Positions 1 through 5,296 of a DNA stretch of 6,893 nucleotides are shown piece after piece (the stretch's first letter is position 1; each line of letters opens with the position of its first letter). The notes beneath the pieces were generated by a model, which did not search any database, had not been told where the DNA came from, and saw only the letters and a program-made list of their open reading frames with translations. The position numbers were made by a program, and so were the translations under genes. Location of the stretch: positions 1 through 6,893 of the forward strand of contig JAEYOB010000612.1 of NCBI GenBank assembly GCA_023412175.1. The letters are read 5' to 3'. This DNA comes from Pseudomonadota bacterium (lineage in GTDB: Bacteria > Pseudomonadota > Alphaproteobacteria > Azospirillales > Azospirillaceae).

Positions 1-1
1 T

Positions 2-109
2 CCGCCGCTGAAGGCCGCCGGCTTCCTGACCCGCGACGCCCGCGTCGTCGAGCGTAAGAAGTACGGCCGCGCGAAGGCGCGCCGCAGCTTCCAGTTCTCG
101 AAGCGCTAA
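2..109 (+). CDS. rpsI: 30S ribosomal protein S9, C-terminal end (partial)
   Basis: These are the last 35 codons and the TAA stop of ribosomal protein S9, a component of the small ribosomal subunit head. The 5' part lies outside the window. The visible residues include [14 protein letters not shown] and end in the very basic FSKR, the hallmark S9 tail. In S9 this C-terminal extension reaches toward the tRNA in the P site, with the terminal Lys-Arg at its tip, and both residues are present here. In most bacteria rpsI follows rplM (L13) in one operon, so rplM is expected just upstream, but that is not visible. A strong terminator follows 36 bp after the stop. The identification is very secure despite the short length. 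Confidence 0.96.
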   Translation, partial: PPLKAAGFLTRDARVVERKKYGRAKARRSFQFSKR

Positions 110-145
110 CCCGCACGCGGTCTCTGCACAGCACGGTTACAGGCA

Positions 146-180
146 GGGGGCGTCCCACGCGGGGCGCCCCCTTTCTGTTT
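146..180 (+). terminator. Intrinsic terminator after rpsI
   Basis: An 11-bp G/C-rich stem (146-156 with 161-171, one G-U wobble at 153/164) closes a 4-nt ACGC loop and is followed by the T-rich tract TTTCTGTTT. It lies 36 bp after the rpsI stop and in the right orientation to end the ribosomal protein transcript. The argC start codon lies only 30 bp beyond the T tract. Confidence 0.88.
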
Positions 181-210
181 GTCCAATTCTCGTCTCGACA
201 GGGAATCACC

Positions 211-1263
211 ATGGCCAACAACGTCACTCCCGTCCGGATCGGCATCCTCGGCGCCAGCGGCTACACCGGCGCAGACCTCGTGCGCATGCTGCTGCGCCAT
301 CCGGCGGCGGAGATCCGCGCGCTGACCGCCGAGCGTCAGGCCGGCAAGTCGATGGCCGAGGTGTTCCCGCACCTCCAGCACTACAAGCTGCCCGACCTCG
401 TGAAGATCGAGGCGGTCAACTGGGACCAGCTCGACGTGGTGTTCTGCGCCCTGCCGCACGGCACCACGCAGGAGATCGTCGCCGGCATCCCCAACGGCAT
501 CAAGGTGGTGGACCTCTCCGCCGACTTCCGCCTGTCCGATCCGCACGCCTACGCCGAGTGGTACGGCCATGAGCACCGGGCGGTCGAGTTGCAGAAGGAG
601 GTCGCCTACGGCCTGACCGAGCTGAACCGGCAGGGGGTGCGCAAGGCGCGCGTCGTCGCCAACCCCGGCTGCTACCCGACCTGCTCGCTGCTGCCGCTGG
701 CGCCGCTGCTGCTGGAGGAGATGATCGAGCCGGGCGGCATCATCATCGACGCCAAGTCCGGCGTTTCCGGCGCCGGCCGCGACGCCAAGCAGCAGAACCT
801 GTTCACCGAGGTGTCGGAGGGCTTCAACGCCTATGGCGTCGGCCACCACCGCCACATGCCGGAGATCGAGCAGGAGCTGCGGCTGGCCGCCGGCCGGCCG
901 GTCACGGTGTCGTTCACCCCGCACCTCGTGCCGATGAACCGCGGCATGATGACGACGATCTACGTCCGCATGGCCGAGGGCGTCAGCGCCGAGGACCTGC
1001 GCGAGGAACTGACGAAGAAGTACGAGGGCGAGCCGTTCGTCGCCGTCACCGCGCCGGGCGTGGCGCCGGCGACCCGGCACGTGCGCGGTTCCAACCACAA
1101 CCTGATCGGCGTCTTCGCCGACCGCACGCCGCGCGGCGCCATCATCGTGTCGGTCATCGACAATCTGGTGAAGGGCGCTTCGGGGCAGGCGATCCAGAAC
1201 ATGAACGTCATGCTCGGCCTTGGCGAGACGACGGGCATCGACCAGGCCCCGCTGTTCCCGTAA
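211..1263 (+). CDS. argC: N-acetyl-gamma-glutamyl-phosphate reductase
   Basis: The product catalyses the NADPH-dependent reduction of N-acetyl-glutamyl-5-phosphate to the semialdehyde, the third step of arginine (ornithine) synthesis, in the cytoplasm. Its 350 residues match the usual length of the long ArgC form. The N-terminal Rossmann fold shows GILGASGYTG (residues 11-20). The catalytic cysteine is Cys154 in NPGCYPT. A conserved histidine lies in GHHRHMPEIEQ, most likely His215 of the HxPEI motif. The sequence SGVSGAGR (183-190) is also typical of the family. The chosen ATG is preceded by CAGGGA about 6 bp upstream, and the glycine-rich motif sits at the expected distance from it. The gene follows the rpsI terminator closely and is 26 bp upstream of the gamma carbonic anhydrase gene, with which it is probably cotranscribed. 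Arginine genes are otherwise absent from the window, so the locus is not an arg cluster. Confidence 0.96.
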   Translation: MANNVTPVRIGILGASGYTGADLVRMLLRHPAAEIRALTAERQAGKSMAEVFPHLQHYKLPDLVKIEAVNWDQLDVVFCALPHGTTQEIVAGIPNGIKVVDLSADFRLSDPHAYAEWYGHEHRAVELQKEVAYGLTELNRQGVRKARVVANPGCYPTCSLLPLAPLLLEEMIEPGGIIIDAKSGVSGAGRDAKQQNLFTEVSEGFNAYGVGHHRHMPEIEQELRLAAGRPVTVSFTPHLVPMNRGMMTTIYVRMAEGVSAEDLREELTKKYEGEPFVAVTAPGVAPATRHVRGSNHNLIGVFADRTPRGAIIVSVIDNLVKGASGQAIQNMNVMLGLGETTGIDQAPLFP

Positions 1264-1273
1264 GCGTTCCCAG

Positions 1274-1279
1274 AGGAGG
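1274..1279 (+). promoter_or_regulatory. Shine-Dalgarno site of the gamma carbonic anhydrase gene
   Basis: A full consensus AGGAGG, within a longer purine run (1272-1285), lies 10 bp before the ATG at 1290. It fixes that start. It lies in the 26-bp gap after argC, so the downstream gene can initiate independently of argC translation. Confidence 0.75.
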
Positions 1280-1289
1280 GGAGGGACCC

Positions 1290-1808
1290 ATGCCCGCCAT
1301 CATCCGGCCCTATCGCGATATTCTGCCGAAGATCGACCCGACGGCCTTCATCGCCGAGACCGCCACCGTCATCGGCGACGTCGAGATCGGGCCGGAGAGC
1401 GGCGTCTGGTACGGCTGCGTGCTGCGCGGCGACGTCAACGAGATCCGAATCGGCGCGCGCACCAACATCCAGGACGGCACGGTCATCCATGTCGCGCGCG
1501 CCGGGCAGGGGACCTACATCGGCGACGACATCACCGTCGGCCACATGGCGCTGCTGCACGCCTGCACGCTGGAGAGCGGCTGTTTCGTCGGCATGAAGGC
1601 CTGCGTGATGGACGGGGTCCTTGTCGAGTCGGGGGCGATGGTCGCCGCGGGAGCCCTTGTGACCCCTGGAAAGCGCGTGAAGAGCGGCTGGCTGTGGGCT
1701 GGGGCGCCGGCCCGGCCGGTTCGCGAGCTCAGTCAAGAGGATTTGTCCTATTTTCCTGTGTCTTCAAGGCAATACTCGGAGCTTGCGAAGGAGTACCGTG
1801 GCGCTTGA
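1290..1808 (+). CDS. Gamma carbonic anhydrase family protein (left-handed beta-helix hexapeptide-repeat protein)
   Basis: This 172-residue protein has the isoleucine/valine-spaced hexapeptide pattern of a left-handed beta-helix across roughly residues 18-125, followed by a C-terminal helix (about 145-170). The three zinc-ligand histidines of the gamma carbonic anhydrase family are present as His67 (TVIHV), His85 and His90 (GHMALLH), with the family's 5-residue gap between the last two. Arg46/Asp48 in LRGDVN and Gln61/Asp62 in NIQDG are also conserved. Val49 follows Asp48 where the archaeal enzyme Cam has a glutamate, and the acidic proton-shuttle loop of Cam is missing. It therefore belongs to the short CamH/YrdA/PaaY-like group, many of whose members have weak or unproven CO2 hydration activity. 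It is probably a cytoplasmic homotrimer. Fold and family are certain, but the substrate is not. It is likely cotranscribed with argC. Confidence 0.9.
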   Translation: MPAIIRPYRDILPKIDPTAFIAETATVIGDVEIGPESGVWYGCVLRGDVNEIRIGARTNIQDGTVIHVARAGQGTYIGDDITVGHMALLHACTLESGCFVGMKACVMDGVLVESGAMVAAGALVTPGKRVKSGWLWAGAPARPVRELSQEDLSYFPVSSRQYSELAKEYRGA

Positions 1809-2027
1809 GGCTGGCTTAACCCCGATCGTTCGGTGTAGTCTGCAACCGGTGTCTCAGCCATTCCGCGGTGTTGAACGGCGGTGGCTAGGGCTTCCGGAGG
1901 AATAGGAAGGAACGACCTGTTCCATTAATTTGTTTGGGAAGCGCCGCCCAGGCGCGCTGAATCTTCAATCGGTGGGCCGGGCGGTGTTCCGACGGTATGC
2001 ACCACCACGGGATGCGATCTCGAAACG

Positions 2028-2039
2028 GGAGTGAGGGAG
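2028..2039 (+). promoter_or_regulatory. Ribosome binding region that decides the OmpA-family start
   Basis: The purine run GGAGTGAGGGAG sits just before the ATG at 2042, with GGAG 10 bp away. The in-frame upstream ATG at 1997 has no comparable site and would add 15 residues (starting MHHHG) in front of a textbook signal peptide. The start at 2042 is therefore preferred. Confidence 0.7.
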
Positions 2040-2041
2040 CA

Positions 2042-2614
2042 ATGAAGAGGTTTATTTCCGGTCTGGCCATGGTGCCGGCCGTCATCGTCGCTGGCGGCCT
2101 GCTGGCTTCGCCGGCCATGGCCCAGGCCGAGGCCAAGGAATGGTGCAACCCGGTGATCGGCTGGGGCAACGTGCCGGTCCGCACGGCGGACGGCGGCTAC
2201 GCCATCCACCAGGGCAGCTTCGGGTGCCCGCCGGCCGTCACGACCACGCAGACGGCCCCCGTCGGTGGCCTGCAGCGCGAGTACCTGGTGTTCTTCGACT
2301 GGGATAAGTCGAACATCACCCCGGCCGCCGACCGCGTCCTGAGCGACATGGTCACCTCGGCCAAGGGCCAGCCGGTCCGCGTCCGCGTCGTCGGCCACAC
2401 CGACACCTCGGGCAAGCCGAGCTACAACCAGAAGCTCTCGATTCGCCGCGCCGAGTCGGTGAAGCGCGTCCTGGTCGCCAAGGGCGTCCCGGCCGGTGCC
2501 ATCACCACCGAGGGCAAGGGCGAGAGCGAGCTGCTGGTCCGCACCGGCGACAACGTGCGCGAGCCGTCGAACCGCCGTGCGCAGGTCCTGCCGACCGTCG
2601 CTCCGACGTCGTAA
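2042..2614 (+). CDS. Secreted OmpA-family peptidoglycan-binding protein
   Basis: The 190-residue product begins with a clear Sec signal peptide: MKRF, a hydrophobic core at about 5-22, then SPAMA followed by Q28, so signal peptidase I should cut after Ala27. Residues about 79-182 form an OmpA C-terminal domain, which binds the diaminopimelate stem of peptidoglycan. Asp121 in VVGHTDTSG and Arg136 in LSIRRAESV are 15 residues apart, as in characterised OmpA domains, and NRRA follows at 177-180. Only about 50 residues lie between the signal peptide and the domain. That is far too short for a beta-barrel, and no lipobox is present, so a soluble periplasmic or protein-anchored form is inferred. 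Cys35 and Cys62 flank this linker and could form a disulfide. It is probably monocistronic: 233 bp of non-coding DNA precede it and a strong terminator follows. The domain call is firm, the exact role unknown. Confidence 0.9.
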   Translation: MKRFISGLAMVPAVIVAGGLLASPAMAQAEAKEWCNPVIGWGNVPVRTADGGYAIHQGSFGCPPAVTTTQTAPVGGLQREYLVFFDWDKSNITPAADRVLSDMVTSAKGQPVRVRVVGHTDTSGKPSYNQKLSIRRAESVKRVLVAKGVPAGAITTEGKGESELLVRTGDNVREPSNRRAQVLPTVAPTS

Positions 2615-2638
2615 GGTCCGCGGCACGCCGCAAAGAGG

Positions 2639-2670
2639 AAAGGCCCCGGAATTTCCGGGGCCTTTTCTTT
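2639..2670 (+). terminator. Intrinsic terminator after the OmpA-family gene, possibly bidirectional
   Basis: A perfect 11-bp stem (2639-2649 with 2655-2665) with an AATTT loop is followed by the T-rich TCTTT. It lies 24 bp after the OmpA-family stop. Because the stem is flanked by A-rich sequence on its left (AAAGAGGAAA), the - strand RNA also carries a U-rich tail, so it could back up termination of the converging phaC transcript. Confidence 0.9.
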
Positions 2671-2699
2671 GCCTGGACGTCTTTGCCCGGATGATCGCG

Positions 2700-2737
2700 C
2701 CGGATCCCCACCCCCGCCGGGCGGGAGTGGGGGCCGG
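2700..2737 (-). terminator. GC-rich 3' hairpin downstream of phaC
   Basis: A 12-bp stem (2721-2732 with 2706-2717) with a 3-nt loop is extended by CCGG/CCGG arms across a small internal loop. It starts 9 bp past the phaC stop. In the phaC-sense RNA all 12 pairs form, one of them a G-U wobble, whereas the + strand RNA has an A-C mismatch at that position. No T tract follows, so it is either a weak terminator, a partner of the 2639-2670 hairpin further on, or a 3' end stabiliser. Confidence 0.5.
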
Positions 2738-2745
2738 GGCTTTCG

Positions 2746-4545
2746 TCAGACGACACGCGTCTTCACGTAGGAGCCCGGCGCCTCGTCCAGGGGCTTCAGC
2801 TTGCCCTTGGCCGGATCGCGGGCCGGAACCTTGCCGTTGGCGAAGCCTTCGACCCACGCCTGCCACTCCGGCCACCAGGAACCGGGGGTCTGCTTGGCGT
2901 CCTTCAGCCAGGCGTCCGTGTCCTTCGGCAGCTTGGCGTTGGTCCAGTAGCAGTACTTCTCGGCCGCCGGCGGGTTGACGACGCCGGCGATGTGGCCCGA
3001 CGCCGCCAGCACGAACTTGATCGGGCCGGTGAACAGCTGGGTGCCCTGGTAGGTGGACTTCCACGGCGCGATGTGGTCCTCGCGGGTGGACAGGAAGAAA
3101 GCCGGCGTCTTGACCTTGCGCAGGTCGATCGGCTCGCCCTTCAGCGTCACGCCGCCCGGCTGGCACAGCAGGTTCTTCTGGTACATGGCGCGCAGGTAGA
3201 AGCTGTGCATCGCGGCCGGCATGCGCGTGGAGTCGCTGTTCCAGTACAGCAGGTCGAACGGGAACGGGTCCTTGCCGAGCAGGTAGTTGTTCACCACGAA
3301 CGACCAGATCAGGTCGTTGGCGCGCAGCATGTTGAAGGTGGTCGCCATCTTGGCGCCGTCGAGATAGCCCTTCTCGGCCATCTGGCCTTCGATGAAGTTG
3401 AGCTGCTCCTCGTCGATGAAGACGGAGAGCTCGCCGGCCTCGGAGAAGTCCATCATGGTGGTGAAGAAGGTTGCCGACTTGATGCGGTCATCCTTCCTGG
3501 CCGCCATGTAGGCCAGCGTCGAGCCGAGCAGCGTGCCGCCCAGGCAGTAGCCGATGGCGTTGACGTCCTTCTCGCCGGTCTGCTTCTCGATGGCGTCGAG
3601 CGCGGCCAGCACGCCCTCGGTCATGTAGTCCTCGAAGGTCTTCTGCGCCAGCGTCTCGTCCGGGTTGACCCAGGACAGCATGAAGACGGTGTGGCCCTGG
3701 TCCACCGCCCACTTCACGAAGCTGTTCTTCTCGCGCAGGTCGAGGATGTAGAACTTGTTGATCCACGGCGGCACGATCATCAGCGGCCGCTTGGCGACGT
3801 CCGGCGTGGTCGGCGTGTACTGGACGAGCTGCATCAGGTCGGTCTGGAAGACCACCTTGCCCGGCGTCATCGCGATGTTCTTGCCGACCTGGAAGGCGTC
3901 GTAGTCGGTCATGGAGATGCGCAGCTCGCCCTTGCCGCGCTCCAGGTCCTTCAGCAGGTGCTCCAGGCCCTTGACCAGATTCTCGCCGCCGCTCTCGATG
4001 GTCGTGCGCAGCACCTCCGGGTTCGTCATGACGAAGTTGGAGGGCGCCATCGCGTCCACGAACTGGCGGGTGTAGAAGTCCACCTTCTTGGCGGTGTGCT
4101 CGTCGAGGCCCTGAACGTCGTTGACGGTGGACTGCATCCACCGGGCGCTCAGCAGGTAGGACTGCTTGATGAAGTCGAACAGCGTGTTCTCGTCCCAGGC
4201 CGAATCCTTGAACCGGCGGTCGTCCTTGGCGGGGGCGATGACCGGCTCGGCCTCCTGGCCCAGCAGGCGCTGCGTCGTGCGCTGCCACAGGGTCAGGTAA
4301 TCCTGCCACAGCGTCATCTGCGCCTTCATCAGCTTGGCCGGGTCGGCCATCATGCGCTTGGTCATCTCGAGGAAGGCGTGGCCGACGCCCATGGGATCCG
4401 GATTGGCGGTGCCGACGCCATCCGCCGACTGGCGCGACAGGAAATCGGTGACGAGCTTCTGGCTCTGCTCGGCGATGCGGGTCATCGCCCGCGACAGTTC
4501 GACGGGATCGGGCAGCTTCACATCCGGGGCCTGATTTTCGGCCAT
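2746..4545 (-). CDS. phaC: Class I poly(3-hydroxyalkanoate) synthase
   Basis: The enzyme polymerises (R)-3-hydroxyacyl-CoA into polyhydroxyalkanoate with release of CoA, acting at the surface of the cytoplasmic storage granule. At 599 residues it fits class I, which needs no PhaE or PhaR subunit (about 590 in Cupriavidus). The N-terminal PhaC region covers about residues 60-250. The alpha/beta-hydrolase core follows, with the lipase-like box GYCLGG and nucleophile Cys334. Asp490 (STREDH) and His518 (ASGHIAG) complete the triad, and the 28-residue Asp-His gap equals that of the Cupriavidus enzyme. PPWINKFYILDL (259-270) is another strongly conserved block. The ATG at 4545 has AAAGGA 7 bp upstream. 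No phaA, phaB, phasin or depolymerase gene is visible, so precursor supply is encoded elsewhere. It converges on the OmpA-family gene and diverges from the lipoprotein gene. No key residue is missing. Confidence 0.97.
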   Translation of the reverse strand: MAENQAPDVKLPDPVELSRAMTRIAEQSQKLVTDFLSRQSADGVGTANPDPMGVGHAFLEMTKRMMADPAKLMKAQMTLWQDYLTLWQRTTQRLLGQEAEPVIAPAKDDRRFKDSAWDENTLFDFIKQSYLLSARWMQSTVNDVQGLDEHTAKKVDFYTRQFVDAMAPSNFVMTNPEVLRTTIESGGENLVKGLEHLLKDLERGKGELRISMTDYDAFQVGKNIAMTPGKVVFQTDLMQLVQYTPTTPDVAKRPLMIVPPWINKFYILDLREKNSFVKWAVDQGHTVFMLSWVNPDETLAQKTFEDYMTEGVLAALDAIEKQTGEKDVNAIGYCLGGTLLGSTLAYMAARKDDRIKSATFFTTMMDFSEAGELSVFIDEEQLNFIEGQMAEKGYLDGAKMATTFNMLRANDLIWSFVVNNYLLGKDPFPFDLLYWNSDSTRMPAAMHSFYLRAMYQKNLLCQPGGVTLKGEPIDLRKVKTPAFFLSTREDHIAPWKSTYQGTQLFTGPIKFVLAASGHIAGVVNPPAAEKYCYWTNAKLPKDTDAWLKDAKQTPGSWWPEWQAWVEGFANGKVPARDPAKGKLKPLDEAPGSYVKTRVV

Positions 4546-4595
4546 GACGCAGTCCTTTATCGTATCGTTTGGGCTTCAGGGGCGACGATCTGAGG

Positions 4596-4624
4596 TTTAT
4601 ACAGTGCCATGCGGATTTTGAAAC
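4596..4624 (-). promoter_or_regulatory. Candidate sigma-70-type promoter of phaC
   Basis: On the - strand a TATAAA box (4596-4601) lies 17 bp downstream of GTTTCA (4619-4624), inside the only AT-rich patch between phaC and its divergent neighbour. Transcription would begin near 4588 and give a leader of about 40 nt. The -10 match is good, the -35 match is poor (3 of 6 to TTGACA), so this is tentative. Confidence 0.35.
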
Positions 4625-4668
4625 CGGCATAGTGTTTTTCCGGCGACCACTACCGGGGGCTGCGGCAC

Positions 4669-4687
4669 TCATACACCTCCGGTATGA
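4669..4687. promoter_or_regulatory. Inverted repeat TCATAC-N7-GTATGA, possible operator
   Basis: Two perfect 6-bp half-sites (4669-4674 and 4682-4687) are separated by 7 bp, giving a 13-bp centre-to-centre spacing. It lies in the 207-bp divergent region between phaC and the lipoprotein gene, about 45 bp upstream of the candidate phaC -35 and 65 bp before the lipoprotein start. The size and symmetry suit a dimeric regulator, but I recognise no known consensus and no regulator gene is in the window. Confidence 0.35.
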
Positions 4688-4739
4688 AGATTTTATGTCG
4701 TTCGGCCGGTTGCAAGGCTAGCCTAAAGGCCAGTTTTCA

Positions 4740-4744
4740 GGGAG
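4740..4744 (+). promoter_or_regulatory. Shine-Dalgarno site that decides the lipoprotein start
   Basis: GGGAG lies 8 bp before the ATG at 4753. The longer in-frame option at 4684 has only pyrimidine-rich CACCTCC upstream and would put 23 extra residues in front of the lipoprotein signal. The start at 4753 is therefore chosen. Confidence 0.7.
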
Positions 4745-4752
4745 TGTACGGA

Positions 4753-5124
4753 ATGGCTGAGAACAACAGGTTCACCGGTTACGGCCGGGCGGCGTTCGTT
4801 GCGGCGGCGCTGCTGGCGCTGGCCGGGTGCAGCGACCGTGTGCTCGACACGGGATTGGTCGGCTCGGTCACCGGCGGGGGGCCGCCGCCCGACGCGCCGA
4901 GCCCGGTGCGCGGCATGTCCGGCGAGAGGACGACCTATCCGAACCTGGCGACGGTTCCCGGCCGCCCCACCGACGTGCCCTCGGTGGCGCAGCGCCAGAA
5001 GGACATCGCCACGCTGGAGCAGGAGCGCGCGCAGGCGCGCGGCACCGCCAAGGCGCTGGAGGAGAAGTACAAGCCGGTGGCGGTGCCGCCGCCGGCCAGG
5101 GTGTCGCCGGGGAAGAGCGGCTGA
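4753..5124 (+). CDS. Small putative outer-membrane lipoprotein of unknown function
   Basis: The product has 123 residues. Residues 1-25 form a lipoprotein signal: basic residues at Arg6 and Arg12, a hydrophobic stretch (about 14-24), and the lipobox LAGC with Cys26 as the lipid-modified residue. Ser27 at +2 argues for transport to the outer membrane. The mature part starts with a Gly/Pro-rich, low-complexity segment (about 35-52), then a TYPNLATVPGRPTDVPS stretch (about 60-76). A charged, heptad-like helix (about 78-104, rich in Gln, Glu, Lys and Arg) may form a short coiled coil, and the tail is Pro/Lys-rich. I do not recognise the family by name. My impression is that the PNLATVP-type segment followed by a charged helix also occurs in other alphaproteobacterial envelope proteins. 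The gene stands alone, divergent from phaC, with 172 bp before the next gene. A coding call is well supported, function unknown. Confidence 0.82.
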   Translation: MAENNRFTGYGRAAFVAAALLALAGCSDRVLDTGLVGSVTGGGPPPDAPSPVRGMSGERTTYPNLATVPGRPTDVPSVAQRQKDIATLEQERAQARGTAKALEEKYKPVAVPPPARVSPGKSG

Positions 5125-5296
5125 AGGCGCGCAGGCTTGCTCATTCCGCCCGCCGCCGGCCATGGCAAACGCAACCTGCACAATGCGGCTGCGCGAAATT
5201 TGCCTCGCTAATCGGCCGGCGCGGCGGTAGATAGGGGGTCCCGGTCCGCTCGCCTTTTCTGGTCCTGCCCGCGGCCGGCGAGGTCTCGGAGCGTCC

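Noticed and set aside
1813..1845. Possible promoter (CTTAAC ... TAGTCT) after the gamma carbonic anhydrase gene
   Set aside because: Both boxes are poor matches and the 15-bp spacing is short; not strong enough to call.
1909..1923. Inverted repeat GGAAC-N5-GTTCC in the leader region of the OmpA-family gene
   Set aside because: Only 5 bp per arm with no extension; this is expected by chance in 233 bp, and no clear promoter lies beside it.
1997..2041. N-terminal extension of the OmpA-family protein starting MHHHG
   Set aside because: It would place 15 polar residues before a classical signal peptide, and it lacks a ribosome binding site.
1925..3166. Long open frame on the - strand across the OmpA-family gene and the phaC 3' end
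   Set aside because: It overlaps two well-supported genes in other frames and runs through both terminators. Its composition is that of a non-coding frame.
2992..4593. Long 533-codon open frame on the + strand
   Set aside because: It is antisense to phaC, rich in Arg, His, Leu and Val in the manner of GC-rich shadow frames, and matches no family; phaC has a full catalytic triad on the other strand.
4596..4612. TGGCAC on the - strand near the phaC promoter as a sigma-54 element
   Set aside because: The -12 half (TTGC at the required spacing) is missing; the sequence there reads TATAAAC, which fits a -10 box better.
5162..5230. 22-codon ORF upstream of the aminotransferase, a possible leader peptide
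   Set aside because: It has no Shine-Dalgarno site, no run of regulatory codons typical of attenuators, and no terminator/antiterminator hairpins that I can see after it.
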